Below are positions 36,300 through 49,943 of a stretch of 64,000 bases of DNA, piece by piece. This DNA is from Pseudisothecium myosuroides (lineage: Eukaryota > Streptophyta > Bryopsida > Hypnales > Lembophyllaceae). Both the position numbers and the translations under genes were made by a program. Location of the stretch: contig OX637292.1 in assembly GCA_951799445.1 (NCBI GenBank), positions 4,033,296 to 4,097,295 of the forward strand, given 5' to 3'. Below the pieces are notes generated by a model that was given only the letters and a program-made list of their open reading frames with translations, did no database searches and was not told where the DNA came from. The stretch's first letter is position 1. Each line of letters starts with the position of its first letter.

Positions 36300-38836
36300 T
36301 GAAATTTTCCTACACTCCATCCATATGCTGAGCTGTTGGTCACACATATTCCTTCAAGGTCCACAACTGAAAAAGTTATATTTGACATCAAAGCAAGAGA
36401 CTATTATCTACCTCTTAGAACAAAATCATGTGAGATATATCACTATCCCACATCTTTATGGTAATATTGTTGAAGAATTCCATCTAAATTTTCATACCTT
36501 ATTTCATTACGAACAAGTGGAGTCTCATGGTTCCACCATTCTGTTGGCCGTGCAATCTCATATGACCGTCGTAGAATTGTTTCATCTTCCCTGCAGTTCG
36601 CCATGTTGCACAGATTTTTGCAAAAGACTAGGAGGATCTTGTCATTTCAACTTCTAATTCAATTTCAGGGTATAGCCAAACTTGCACTCTACAAACAATA
36701 CATGTTGCCAAATTAACAAGTACTTTACTTTCTGTAACACCATTACAAAAATGTACACTAGATCAATTGTTCGCCATTCACTGTTACAAATTCCTCATCT
36801 ATCTCATCTACAGATGTCACTTCATTTGTAATGTTGAGGACAAGGGTGCCAAAACGGCAACCTCCAAAAATACAAAATAAAAGCATAGGTCCATTGTGCA
36901 ACAGACTCTAATGAACTGGTTCTACATTAAAACAATAGAAGTCTTGCAAATTTGCAACATCATCGAGGTTATAATTGTAAGTAGCTAGCATCCCTCGAGA
37001 TAGCCATCTGTCGACCTATAAAGGAGCTACCACCTTGTGGACCCACAGAGCTCATTCTTATATTTTTTGACCTGAAACATTTATGAGAAGGCAACGGAAT
37101 GTGTCTCGATGGATGAACCAGCCTTTGCTATCATCTTCTATTGCACCTGGTGGCAAGGACTCAACCATACCAACAACAAAATCCCACACAGCCTTCATGC
37201 TCCCAAGAGTCCAAAATTGAACATCACTGCTTGCAGAATGATTGAATGCAATTAAGAAATTAGGTTCGACAAAAGAAGTAAACATTTGCACAATTCAGTC
37301 GGCCACAAACCAGACAAATAATTAATAGTCAGAGAATTTTTCTAAATCACAAAAAACTTCAGCATCGTTAATTTGAAACACTTACTACTAAAATCAATAA
37401 AAGTACCACTCACCATCCCTAGAATAAATTGCCACTCTTCCGCGCTCCATGTCCGTGATCAACTGGACAAAAAGAAACATAGCCTCAGTAATCCACATGT
37501 AAAACTCTACCTCAGCCTGACGCAATCCCCTCCACGACAATTTCCTCTTTATTTCCACCCCCAGTATCGCACCAATTGTCATGAAAGATGTGAAGCGCCT
37601 CAAACATAGTACTAAGTCGTTCTTGGCGGCGATAGGAAAATCAACATTACTGAATCTCCTTGTCATTTTTGTCCCACTTCCATCATGCCATTCAACATCC
37701 CCACTTCTTGTCATCTTCCTCAACTACTGGATATATTTGTCTTTGTGCTGTAACTCATACGTGTCCCCGTCTCTGCACAACATTTGGACGATGCTCTACA
37801 TCAGTTGCAATTTCTACTAGAATTGTTGAAACAGAAAGTCTAGCCAACTGGTGTTGAAAAGATCATGGGGAATATGACAAGGTATGCTTATCAAATAGAT
37901 TCTTCGTCTTTAGTCCCAACTCCAAGTAGTGCTTCTAGTGCAACATCCCCCTCCTCGGGGATTGGAGTGATTTCCAAGGAATTTTGAAGGATATGCAAAT
38001 CATCTGCGTTTATAGTCGAGGCAGCTCTTGTCCGCAAAGGTGATTCTTGCACCAAGTCATACAAGAGATGCAGCTCTTGGGCTTGCTGGTCTAGTTTACT
38101 ATGCATTTTTTCAAGATTTTTCAATACCGGATGTGATGTCAACCCTTTCTCACTTCCTGCAAAACCAGACAATAACTTTACATTATGGTCACAAATGTGA
38201 ATTGTCAACTAGGACTGTATCTGTGCCAAAGATCGCATGATTCAAAGGTCACATGTATACTAGAGAGAACAAACAAGATAGGAAACACTTCAATGATCTA
38301 TCTTGTGCAAGCATAGCCCACGTGATGCACTCACTAAGAATATCACGAAAAGAAGTTAGGAAACACATTATATTTTCAGTTGTTTGGAGAGGAAACAAAC
38401 AAGACAGGAAACACGTCAAGACATACCAGTTCTAGCAGCGGGTTCAATGAGGCTAATAAGAGCTGCTTGCACAACATTATTGTTATCATCAAACAAAGAA
38501 GTTCAATACTCATCTGATTTATCTAGCAACTTCACCCTGATCGTTCCCCTCTTAGTATTGTCAACAAAATATCACCTCAAAAACAGAGAACCCTTCAAGT
38601 AGAAACATACCTGCAGGATGCTGTGGCGCTCCAAATGTCTCAACAAGCCAAAGCACTATATCCAATCAGCTAGGAAGAACATCGTGCAAATCCTCCTTGC
38701 TTGCTAATGAAATAACAGATTCAGATGAAAAGCCCTCAACCACTAACTTGTTGATATCATCATCTTTGATATCCACATCTGGGCGTTTGGTCTTCAAGAG
38801 TCTCCGAAGGCGATCGGATTCCTCAACCGTATCCAT
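36300..38836 (-). pseudogene. Decayed multi-exon gene with SAM-like start and possible PD-(D/E)XK-like core
   Basis: Minus-strand coding blocks remain in order but carry stops and broken phases. Block 1 (38836-38611): MDTVEESDRLRRLL and DDDINKLVVEGFSSESV, SAM-like, with TGA after DVLPS. Block 2 (to 38427): IRVKLLDKSDEY, stop, then VVQAALISLIEP. Block 3 (38158-37894): coiled-coil-like, ending TKDEESI. Block 4 (about 37780-37394): DFPIAAKND, GVEIKRKLSW, FVQLITDMERG. The spacing of an acidic residue before E-x-K and the following Gln/Glu helix recalls restriction-like nuclease folds. Block 5 (37291-36790): WFIHRDTFRCL, then FGTLVLNITNEV and SVDEIDEEFVT. Block 6 (about 36620-36440): RPTEWWNHETPLVRNEIRY. 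The family is unknown to me and the nuclease reading is inference. With at least four in-frame stops it is very probably non-functional. Confidence 0.6.
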
Positions 38837-40575
38837 CACAAAAATTTGCAAACAAATGTAGAACAGAAGCTTGCAAGCACAAGAGCGACTACAAAATGAA
38901 GGCTGCAGAGAAACACAACAAGCACCACAAGAAGGCCAGGACAGCTCCAAAATGAGAATACTAAAGGATGAGTCCGCGCACAACACCAGAGGCATTAAAC
39001 GAAGCTAAACAAAGACTCAACGCACTTGAAACCTTGAAACCCCAAGCTACAGAAGTTAGAGACCAAAGGGAGATTGGACCCTTCAAGAAAACCAGCCACG
39101 TTGAGAGATACAAAGAGTAGGTGAAAGCGAGGGCTGGGAGAAGAAACAAGAAAGCGATAGAATTCACAGTATAGTGCTATTTCTAATAAAAATAAACTAT
39201 TATAAACTCAGGCAAGTCCTAGCAACGAAAACAAGATCACGAAGAGCAAAAACATGATAGACAATATATTATATTATATGAGAGTAGGATTACACAAAGA
39301 AAATGCAAGCAAGTCGCTAAATGGAAACAAGCAAACAAGCTACACACAAGCACACCATCCACAAACATAAAACACAAACTAACAAACTAATTGAACAAAC
39401 AAAGCACAAACAAAAACCTCACACTCACAAACTAACAAACATAAAATGCAAACACAAAACAACTTTCAATCACAAGCTACAACATACAGCTAGCAATCAA
39501 GCAAGGGTTCCTTTTGAAGGAATGAAGTCGCAATTCTTCCTGATGCATGGGGACCTTAAGTTAAGCGCTATTGTAGCAAAATCTCTGTGCCAGGTATGAG
39601 CCTGTGGGCCATGACGCCAAGGTGACAAGAACATGAAAAAAACAAGTTTGACATTTTTCTGCAAGGTTAAAATAGGGCTACGAGGTCCACCTATTATTTA
39701 TGCTAAGGTAGGAGGCTCAGAAATAGAGTATCCAAGGGCTGGTCTGCCTTTTTCATGTATTTCTTTGAACGGGAATTTTTTAGCTCATTTTTCAGACATA
39801 GAGAAATTGATGAGGAATCTAACCCAAGTGGTTTTGTATTTTTCCCAGCATTTTTGAATTACTTGTGAATTTTCAAATGAGTTGGGTCATAGGTCCCTAT
39901 TTGTGACCCTAGGTCTTTCTTAAATGGTTCACTTAGAATTCTAAATTAAAAAAAGGGGAAAACAAAGAGAACGATTGGCTCTTGCAAATAATAATGCTTA
40001 TTTCCTTGATTCATTCAATGACTATACTAGTCAATTTCAGAACCAACTCATGTCCATTTCACAGCCATCTACATGTCCATTTCACGGTCCATTCTTAATG
40101 GCCGCTCCGTTGTACAGCCTCCTACCTTACCATCTGTTACAATTCTGTTAGAGAGCTGCATGCACTGGAATTCTTCATTTGCTTTCCAAAAAAATTGACA
40201 AGAAAGAAAACAGTACTGCACGGCAGTGTACCACGTGGAGATGGGCCAAGTGTCACTTCATGCAACCGGCCTTACCCCCCATGACTAACTTACAGTAAGC
40301 TTATCGTCTCACTCATTTCCATCGCCATTTCTCACAACAAATCGTTTGGCATCAGTATGCGCATTTCTTCTAGCCTCTTTAATCTGACTCCGTACTGTTC
40401 GTGATCTTGTGTTGATGATTATTTTGATTTTGGTTTTAGAGTTTGCAAGTTCGCCAACCCATGTCCTCTTTGCATGCAGCTGTGGATTGGCAATTGAGGA
40501 GAAGGTGTGAGGAGGTACTGCTACTTGCTCTGTGGGCGACAAGAGTTTAGCCATTTGGAAGTGGGTGTTGTAGGG
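38837..40575. other. Gene-free; low-complexity AC tract and OBAP upstream region
   Basis: The AC-rich tract at about 39330-39480 (ACAAACTAACAAAC type) is low-complexity. 39669-39902 shows weak similarity to family-A TIR elements (CTAACCCAAGT) with possible AAATAGGG ends, too diverged to call. From about 40300 the sequence becomes more balanced and is the likely promoter and leader of the OBAP gene. The open frame at 40309-40719 on the minus strand is antisense. Confidence 0.45.
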
Positions 40576-42561
40576 ATGACGACTACCAGTGAGAGCAATC
40601 CGGGAGCTATGGCGTCCACGGCTGAAGATGTGCCCGGAGGACCTAAAACACTGACATCGAAAGTTATAGGGTGTGCTGCGGGCATGATACAAGATCTCAC
40701 TCCCGTCAAACAGTTCCAAGAGGTAGGCTTGTCTCAGTCTTCTTTCATGTGTAATTTTCTTGTTTCAGAAGGAGAGTATCTTGTTTTTTTGCTGGATTCT
40801 GCAAAGCAATTTCCCAGTAAGAAGATCTGGACAGCTTACACGCTATTTTGTTTTAGAAAATGGTTAAATAATTACTTCAAGCGTAATTCAATGTGTGATG
40901 TTACAGGGGTTGGTAGAATGCAGTCAATGCACGATCGCTAGTCGTGATTTACTCCAGCCAAGCTAGCATATCCTAGTGTGGAATGTGTCATTGGTCTGCA
41001 ACTCTCGGTCCAGTTTGTTCTGATTGTGGGATATTGCGGGGTAGGGCAGCATGTGTGCACTTGGGCAATCTTCAGTCACGACATGAGCCGTAAAATCGAG
41101 ACACATCACCACGTAGCTCAGCTCAACGAAGACTTCCTGCAGTGTGCTGTTTACGATTCAGATGACTCGAATGCTCGATTGATTGGTATTCTTCTCCACA
41201 TTTTGTAATGTTGTAATTTCTGTTCTGTGACCATCTAATGACTCCATGCTCTCTTCAGTAAAGTCTTTGATCACCGAACGCAGATGGGTGCAACATTGAG
41301 TGTTTTTCGGCTTCAGTTCTTGCCGATCTCATGCGTTCTGATTTTGGCGAAATGGATGCAGGAGTTGAGTATATCATTTCTGAGAAATTGTTTGGTTCAC
41401 TGCCGGATGAAGAGAAGCAGCTGTGGCATACTCATTTTTATGAGGTCTGTTTTCCCTTTTGTAAAAGAACCAATTCTGAAGTTTGGTGTTTCTATCTTAA
41501 AAGATGGAAACTGGCATGGCTGACTACCAAGAAACTGGCACGGGTCAATACATGATTTCCCTTCGCAGTTTTCATAAGCCGAGGTCTTCTTAAAATGAGG
41601 TGGTTGTTTCGGCTATAAATTGGGCCTGAACAAGAACAGGGATGGATTGTTGGTGGTTGATTACAGATCAAAGAGGGCCTGTGGGTGCAACCAGGAGTGC
41701 CAGAACTCGTGCAGCAGCAGGAGCTGAAGAAATTGGCCAAAACTTACGGGAAATTTTGGTGCACCTGGCAGTTTGATAGAGGTATGTTTTCATTTGAGCT
41801 CAACTACAATGCAACCCGTTCCTAAAGTGGTCGTAGCCTAGCATTGGATAAGGAGACCGTGGTTATATCTCATAACGCCTATTCCTGTCGACATCAATAC
41901 CAATGTTGTGCGCTGTGAGTGGATATGCATAGAGATATCCAAGTTCATAATCTTGTCCTTTTGGGCATTTTGGTGTCCTTATTAGACCCTTGGTTGAACA
42001 TGATGAGGTTGGATTTTGTTGAGAGCCTCTTTATGGAAATAACATGCCTTTGCCATTTCCGCGGCTCAGCATGTTATTCCTTATAACAAGGCTCTGCTTT
42101 CACGTTTTCTAGTCCATAATCTGCTATCTCCACTACCCACTCTTGAGTTCTCTTCACTTGTCAATGTTGGAGTATTACGTTGCACAAGAACCCATTCCAG
42201 TCTTAGGAAGTTCAAATCGCTGCCGCTTGGCTTCTAACACGACTTGTTAATGGGGGCAGGTGATAGACTGCCCCTTGGGCCCCCCGCTCTGATGATGTCT
42301 CCCCAGAATGTGGAGCCAGGGCGCATTCCTGACGAAATGGTGAAACAGAGGGATGCGAAATACGACATCTCCACTGGCAACCGAGCTGGGAACCGGGAGA
42401 ATATCGAAGGCCCCAAGCCTTCGCAACCACTCGCTGACCACTGGATGACCACCGGCCATGGCTGGGCTGTCGACCTCAAAGAAGTGCCCATGTCTCTTGG
42501 TGGAAGCACACCCTTGGCCACCTTGGACGCCGCTGCAGCCGCCGGTCGACCTCAGCCTTGA
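40576..42561 (+). CDS. OBAP1: Oil-body-associated protein (OBAP, DUF1264 family), 260 aa
   Basis: Exons 40576-40722, 41050-41185, 41362-41444, 41667-41781 and 42260-42561 close in frame across GT-AG introns (783 nt). OBAPs associate with oil bodies; Arabidopsis OBAP1 is needed for normal oil-body shape and seed oil. Family landmarks appear in order: [11 protein letters not shown] (about residue 40), [20 protein letters not shown] and [20 protein letters not shown] (about 55-100), then [19 protein letters not shown] and [19 protein letters not shown] follow, then [13 protein letters not shown] and RDAKYDIST, and PLADHW near the end. Length agrees with the family (about 240-260). An upstream in-frame GTG is not used as start because the ATG at 40576 gives the usual N-terminus. 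The C-terminal Ala/Pro tail (about 25 residues) is longer than in most homologues I know. Confidence 0.95.
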
Positions 42562-42595
42562 GACAACTTGCTTCTCTTGCATCACTTTGGAAACA

Positions 42596-42858
42596 ATAGA
42601 ATTGCTCTGTTTCAGTGAATGGTCAATTCCGTCCTCAACACTTTTTTGTGGCATCAGAGAGTGTCTCTGACTTTATGTAGTCGATGTTTAGGGTGGATGA
42701 GGAGTGAGAAAATAGTGTAGTAAGATGGCAATCTTTCGTGAAAAGAAGCTACATTCTATCTCTTGGGAATGTTCTAGTTTTGGGAGTAAGATACGATGTG
42801 TGATAGAACTGCCTTTTTCAGTGTATAGTCAATTCCATACCCACAAGTCCGGGGCATC
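42596..42858 (+). repeat. Diverged duplication in the OBAP 3' region
   Basis: A segment at 42596-42660 (TAGAATTGCTCTGTTTCAGTG, GGTCAATTCC, GGCATCA) recurs at about 42800-42858 (TAGAACTGCCTTTTTCAGTG, AGTCAATTCC, GGCATCA). The intervening DNA is unique. It probably lies in or just after the 3' untranslated region. Confidence 0.55.
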
Positions 42859-43469
42859 ACAAGTGTTTCAAACATGTTGTGCCGCATAGCTGTTGACCAT
42901 ATGTATACGGCGGATTGGGAGCGAACAACAGTGGAGCAGCACTGAGGATCTTCCATGAGAAGGTGCATCGTATTCGATGTGAATGGTCCAGTTTTGACGT
43001 GGTTTACAGTGACCCTGACTTTCAATGTGAATCTGTTCCCTTTGTTGCAGTGTAAGGTAATAGCTCTTAATTTCAACTTCGCTGCAAAACCAACTCTTAC
43101 AGATTCTTGCCTGAAATGTATAATTTGAGAACCTAGGGTTGATTTGGGGTACAACTATAATCAACACTTAAAAAATTCATAGAAAACTCATTCAATGTCA
43201 AAACAATATGCATGCAAAGAGAATTTTAAATATTTTTTGAGTTGCCAACAAGTCCAAAACATATCATAGACAATTTAATATGAGGAACTTTATTCTCACG
43301 CTTATGTGGATGCTTTGAAGTGCAATCACCTTATAAGGTAGTTCAAGCATAAGCTTGGTGTTCCTAATAAGGGTGGTTAGGCTAAAAAGAGATTTGAAGT
43401 TTTGTAATAATAGTTGAAGATCTAGAAATTTACATATGCAATTTTCTTGATAGTAATGAATGCAATAAA
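42859..43469. other. Gene-free DNA downstream of OBAP
   Basis: No supported gene. Minus-strand open frames at 42774-43167 overlap each other, have no motif and lie over the OBAP 3' flank. Confidence 0.45.
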
Positions 43470-44049
43470 TTCCCTCCATCCCAAAATAAATTTTTGGGTG
43501 CTAGAAGTGGCTAGATTAGTGTATGAGTTGTTCTTAATTTTAGGGGATTGCGTAGTTATTGTAGCTTTTAGTGAACCTCACTAGGCGTGAAAGAATAGAA
43601 GTCAAGAATGAAGTGGTGCAAGTTGAAAACATACAACAAGATTGACAATTTTTTTCCTTTTCTTGAACTGCTCTAGTGCTATTAATTTGGATCATTCTCC
43701 AAGCAACATTGGTGTAGGGAAGTCCAATGATGTCCTCTCTATTCAATTCCAATGATACCCTGTGATTCAACTCCAAAAAATTCTCAACATGAGATTTGTT
43801 AGTAGCAAGTTTAGTAACAGTTTTGAACTGAATTCATCACCTTTAGTTATTTAAAGGTTGCGTTTTGATTCCCTTTGCAAGGATCAAATTACTGTATAGA
43901 TTCTAAAGCGTGGCATCTACAGATTCTTTTGCTGTAGGATGTTTGAACTAGCTTCAATTGTTGTTAATCAAGTTGTGGAGAGTCAACTACGAATTTAATT
44001 TGGGACAAGTATATTTGAAAATCCAGGATTTATTTTGGGACGGAGGGAA
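43470..44049. mobile_element. 580-bp Stowaway-like (Tc1/mariner-type) element
   Basis: It begins TTCCCTCCATCCCAAAATAA and ends with the inverted form (TTATTTTGGGACGGAGGGAA followed by TA at 44050-44051). CTCCCTCC(G/A)TCCCAAAATA is the classic end of Stowaway MITEs in seed plants. The left flanking dinucleotide reads AA instead of TA, probably by mutation. There is no transposase; the minus-strand frame at 43540-43776 has no recognised motif. Confidence 0.75.
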
Positions 44050-44051
44050 TA

Positions 44052-44985
44052 CAAGTTATTTATGTAGAATCTAAAGAGTAAACATTTTAGTACATCAAAA
44101 TATTCTACAAAATGTGAAAAAAATCCACAAATTTAATCTATTTAATAATTATGATACACATAGCATCTCGAAGTCAAAAGAATTGTAAAGCTACCTTGGC
44201 TAATATCAAACCCAAATCCAAAGCTTTATAATTTTGTGAATTTTTTAGACAGAATTGTTGTAATAAATAATTAATTGTATATTTGTGTACATATTGGATA
44301 TAGTAGATTAGAAATAAATATAAAATCAACCACATTAGAATTGTAATTCTTTCATTACAAAAAGTTACATGGTATTCTATGCAATTGTCTAATTATTAAA
44401 TGCATTTTAAACCTTATTAGTTAATAATAGGTATTTTATAATATTACGGACATTCACCCTTCATCAATGTAAAGAACTTTTATTTATTTTTATTAGACTT
44501 TGTAGAAGCCAAACCTTATTTTAATGGTTGGTATATTTGCCTAATATTGTAGCAATTTATAATATTTGTGTGGCTATTTGAAATTTTCAAGTGATTTTCT
44601 TAGACTAGATATGTGACTTTTTAAAACCTCTTAATAACCCCTATGGTTTCTTAATGCCTCCTAGTGTCTCCTAGTGTTTTTTTAAAGAGACTCAAGATGT
44701 AGTGATAGTATATATTGAAGGCAAGATGGGAGAAACTTCAATCTTGCCAACACAAGTCTTGGATAGTTTTTGTACTTTGTTTTCCAATCTATGAAGTCTA
44801 CATCATTTTTACACTTTTACACTCTTGTTTTTCTTTCTACTCTAAGTCTTCTTGTTTAGTATGTTGTAAATTCACAATACCTATTGCACTCAACTTTCTA
44901 TTGTTATAGAGACTATGGTGCTCTAGAATTAACATGTGGTAGCATCCATCACATTTAAGTAATGTAGTAGTAATATCCATTGTGT
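44052..44985. other. Gene-free AT-rich DNA
   Basis: I see no gene or repeat with recognisable ends. The open frame at 44715-44909 is short and hydrophobic by base composition. Confidence 0.45.
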
Positions 44986-44989
44986 TTAA

Positions 44990-45908
44990 CCCCTAAAGTT
45001 CCATGACTATGTTTTCACCAAGAACACTCAAAAATTGCCATTTTTAGTACAAGTACCAAATTTTTGAAAAAAAACTTTTTTGACACATGTAATTGTAGGA
45101 TCTTATAGTAAACTAGTTTTAGAAGATGTAGAAAAAACTTCAGAATTTTCCACCATGCGGATTGGAAGATATTAGCATTTGAATTGGCAAAAATCCTTTT
45201 TTTGTTCTTGCGAAAAACAGGGCAGCTGCACTTCACAAGGTCACTTTGTATGAAAAAATGTCCAAAATGGTGGTGCTTCTTTGAAATATTTTTCCTAAAC
45301 AAGTTGGATACATGCTTAAAATTTTTCAAATCATTTGGAATTGTACAACATATATAAAAAAAATAGTAAGTAGAAAGAAGTAGAGAATGATCCAAAATAC
45401 TAAATTGTTAAGAATTTAATTATGCAATTGAAAGATGTCAATCCCAATGGTTGTAATGTTGTAATAAACAACCTAAATCCTATGATTTTTTTTTTCAAAA
45501 ATATTAAAAATTGAGTTAAATAAGCAACTTTGAAGTTTATTTTAGAGTAGAGAATCCATAACTACCCGCAAACTAAAAAACCTCGTAAGTTTTTACTCAC
45601 TGGTCAAAATGGAATGATTCAAAGCTTTCCACGTATATATAACTTTAGAAAACCAATTTAAAATTTTTATTTTTGAAAAAAGTGATTTTTTCAAATCTGT
45701 CCGGACTGCCCGCCCGATGAAAAAAGTAACATATTAGGCCATAACTTTGACTCCTATTTCGAAATGTCATGAAATTTAGTGTACATGAAAGATATTCCTC
45801 GTCCCCACCTTCTATTAAAATTTCAGTTTAAAATATGAAAATCTCTAGTCACACATACTTGCCCAAAATTGCTATGTTGCTAAAAATAGCAGGCTGGTCC
45901 TTTAGGGG
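44990..45908 (+). mobile_element. TTAA-flanked element, B'-A type, 919 bp
   Basis: TTAA at 44986-44989 and 45909-45912; ends CCCCTAAAGTTCCATGAC and GGCTGGTCCTTTAGGGG. The left half is a diverged B module (TTGTAGGATCTTATAG and GCGGATTGGAAGATATT). The right half is the A module (TGGAATGATTCAAAGC, CTGCCCGCCC, ATTGCTATGTTGC). The left end matches the right end of 49944-51453 in reverse. No transposase. Confidence 0.85.
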
Positions 45909-45912
45909 TTAA

Positions 45913-48900
45913 CTTTCTAGTAGAAAAAATTCTTTGGAATATTAGTAGCAATATTCATCACTTTTAAATATTTAGTAGCAATATCCATTGTACTCAACAT
46001 TCTAGTGTTTGAAAGTCTTTAGTTCTTAGAAAGGATTGGTAGTAGTATCCATCGCTTTCTATTAGTAGAAATTTCAATAGTAAATCTTAGTATAATTAAC
46101 CGTTGTAATAGTGTCTTTGATATATAAATACATCTGTACTATTAAATATTGTAGAGCTAACTTATTTTCTATTGGTATATTAAAACCCTTTCTAGAAGCA
46201 TCTAAACAATTTTTTTAGATTCATACAAAGATAGACATATATAGATATTTTGGTCCAAATGAGCTTTTATAGCATCCTCAAATTTGTAAACAATATGACA
46301 TTCAACCAATTGCAAAATTTGAATTTTAAAATGTTGAAACTTCAGATTCTAATGACAATTTGTAGGTTGGAACAAATTTAGCCTATATTTCTTGTATATA
46401 GAAAAATATGTTTTTTTAATATTGGTGGATAAACATAGATTCCAATTGATGTGCCATGACTGAAAAGTCATAACAAAAGCCACAACTTCTTTAGAGCCAT
46501 TCATGAGTCATTGATGGATTTTTTTAGAAGCAAATATATACAATGTTCATTTTTTGGACATATGACATAAAGACATGGAAGAGTTTTTTTGGCTACAAAT
46601 TTTTTTAAATGGAAACATTACAAATTATTTACAATTTAAAAATCTCAAAAAAACTGAAAGTATGTTTTTTTTAATTTGTAAATTTATTTATAAATTCACA
46701 TAAAAGTTAATTATGATTATTTTTGAACTCCAACTTGAGTATGACAATGTTTTGAATTTTTTGTCTCTACAACCCTAAAATCTTTAGTTAGTTGTCACTG
46801 GTAGCGCGGACAGCAACAAAGCCCTAGTGCTTAGGAACTTTGATCTAAAGGTCTTCATTGAAACTATTGTTTGATACTATAAATAATACAAAATAGATAT
46901 TAGATCACTTAAATAATATTTACTATCAAAATATTTATAATTTAAGAAGATGGTAGGGATTCAAGCTCTAGTGGAGTTTGAAAAAGGAGCCACAATTTTA
47001 ATAAATGAATGAATTTGTATTTTCACATTCAGAATCCTAAATTCTAAATCCTAAATTTTTATTCTTACATCCATAATATGTAACATATGTTTCTTATGGA
47101 ATTATTAAGATTAATTGTGGAATTGTACTTTTGCAATCTTTTTTATTTAGGTGCCTTTATTAATTTTGGATCTTCTTTCTTTTGACTTTTGAACACCATT
47201 ATCTTATTTTTAATACTTAATATAGGTGCAAGCACAATTCTTGAATCCTTTCATATCTTATTGTTCTTTAATTACTTGCTTTTAAATTACTTTTAAGTTT
47301 TAAAAGTTGATGGACATTATTACTGTTTTTTATCATTCACGATGAATGTTTGAATAAATAATTCAAAAGTTAATCTCACAATATTTTAAGTGAAATATTT
47401 AAATTAGTTTTTAAAATAATACTTCAATTTGTAAGAATTTCCATCAATATATTTTTGGAAAAATTAGGAATTTTATCACATGGTTCCAAAATTTTCTTAC
47501 ACTTCCATGCTTCATAAAGAATGTCAAGAATTTTGTATTTAGTTCAATTTTATGAAGAATTTTTTTAAAATTAAAAACAAGTGTATTTTTAATTTTAATA
47601 AATTTTCCTTAACACAATATAAAACATGGTCAATGAAAAGTTCAAACATCTCTAGACAACATTTTATCAATTATTTATTGCAATATTTGAAATGTGAGGA
47701 CTTTTAAGAGCCGCTATGATTGCTTGGATAGTCATAACCTCCTCAGCAACAAATTTTGATTGGTACCATCTAAGAGCCTATGTGACTTGTGCACATGGAA
47801 TATGGATTCATTTTGAAAGAAATTGGTCTAAAATCAGAGAAGTAAAGAAAATCAAGACCTTATTCTAAAGTAAGGTTCAAAACTTTTCAACCTTATCTTC
47901 TTTATTTATTTTAGAAGTATGATATGTTTATGTAATCAACTAATGAAAAATTGACACATGGCCTTATGAATAAAAAATAGCTACAATATAGGACATTATG
48001 TATAAGCTAAAATAAAGAAAATTGTTTGTGGACTATAAAAGAAGTTACTCAAACTACAACAAAAGGAATTGAATATAAATTAGTTTGCTAGATAGACTAG
48101 TGATAATGACACAGAGGAAACTAATTAACAACTAAAGTGCACATGCTTTATGTTTTGATTCTATATTGTGAATACTGTTGAATGGATAATTTCTAATTAT
48201 AATTTTAAAAAATGAAAAACAAAAAATGATATTTAAAATAAAATAATTATTGTTTATTTCCATTACCTTATTATAGATTTACATTCCAAAGTATTGGTGT
48301 CTACTAGAAGGATTTTGAATGTCTTTAAGAGCTTATTGTGATAATTATAGAAAATAAATGATGGACATCTTCTAATTGACTTTTCTAAAGAAGAAGATGC
48401 TTAATTCACGGATCATCATTGTCACTCAGTGTATTCTGACAATTTCTTGCTATTTTTTTAATGTGAATTTTAGCAATAAAATGATATTTTTAAATTTGAA
48501 TCCATTTAATAAAATGAAGCTTATTAAGAGTAGATTCTACTCCAATCAATTTTTTTGAAAAATTCATAAATTTCAATATTTTAAAGCAATATGAACTTTG
48601 GCCTTACAACCAAGGGTTGTTGATTTTTTAATTTTTTAATAATATGATAGCTTTGGTTTATACTATAATGTTATACACTTTAACCTCTAAAGGACCAATT
48701 GAAAAAACTTTTCTGCCCAATTGTGCGTTTACGAACAAGGTCGATTCAGGAAGTAGAATTCCAGATGGAGATGAAGCATGTACCTCTCGTTAGTATTCTC
48801 TAAATGCATTGTTTTAACATCTTCAATTTGTGGATGCATTTCAAAAGCCTCTAACCATCCTGATACGTCCACCTACGCCACATTCCTCCAACTCTAATTA

Positions 48901-49943
48901 AGGTCTCTTTAGCATAGTTATCATATTAGATGGACCGTTCATCCAAACTGTCTGATTTGCCCGCCTGTCTAAGATGTCCAGTGACCCTCACCTACTTAGT
49001 GTGTCTACTTTAAGGTAGTCACATTATCAGCTCGATATGCCTGATATGTCTACCCATTTGGAACGTTCAATGATTCTAACTTGTCTGATGTGACAACAAT
49101 GCTTTTTAGCTAGAAAACATATTCTTTACTAGCCCCCCTCCCGGACCACTGAACTATGTAATAAACTCTATGGTTTTTTAACCCATAAGTGTCTAAATTA
49201 TAGCAAAAATTACATGCATTTCTTGTACAATGAATCTATTAGGAAATTTTAAGGAAGGTAGCAAAATATATCAAGGGAAAGAAAAAATTATGCTAGCTAG
49301 TTTCAAATGGTAAAAGATTATTATAAAATTATTATAAATAGCCTATAAGCTATCAAACAATACTTACTATAGTTTCAAACAACTGCCTACAGCTAAATTA
49401 TGCCAATTGCAAAATTGCAAATGTAGCAATTTTTTAATTAAACTGGCGACAAACACTTAGAACTATAATCCAAATTGATCCAACAGGTTAGGTGTTCAAT
49501 ATCAAAATTTGACAGTGCAATTGTATAATATAATGGTCCAAAGCTGAATGATGTTCAAAATGTTCCTCTACCATAACGCTGACCTTTTGTCAATCCGCTT
49601 CAAGAATTCAATTTCAAAAGCTAACCTAATTGTTGTTAGAAATTGTGCCGTGCTTGATGCATAAACATCCTTTTCAAGACACCCAGCTTGAGGTGGTTTG
49701 CAAAGCATCCTGACAATGACAATAACAATGAGGTTGATTCCATTTCAATCAACATTGAACATCGGTTCCTCTAGATGGACAACCCAATTCCGCTACAGAA
49801 TATTGAATGTGGATTCTCTCACGTAGACAATTGTGTTCTTATTGTGGACCATGTGAACTTTGTTTGGGACTTCTTCAACTTTGATTGGGGGGGTGACATT
49901 CTTTTTGGAGTCATTTCATTAGCAATTGTTTGTTGTATAGTTA
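45913..49943. other. Long gene-free AT-rich stretch
   Basis: Four kilobases without a supportable gene. A solitary terminus of the TTAA family (TTAA then CCTCTAAAGGACC) occurs at 48680-48696 without a partner. The remainder appears to be old decayed repeat sequence. Confidence 0.5.

Noticed and set aside
39669..39902. Third copy of the family-A TIR element
   Set aside because: Only a short stretch (CTAACCCAAGT and neighbours) is similar and the ends are not convincing.
42234..42654. Minus-strand open frames over the last OBAP exon
   Set aside because: Antisense to a clear OBAP C-terminal exon.
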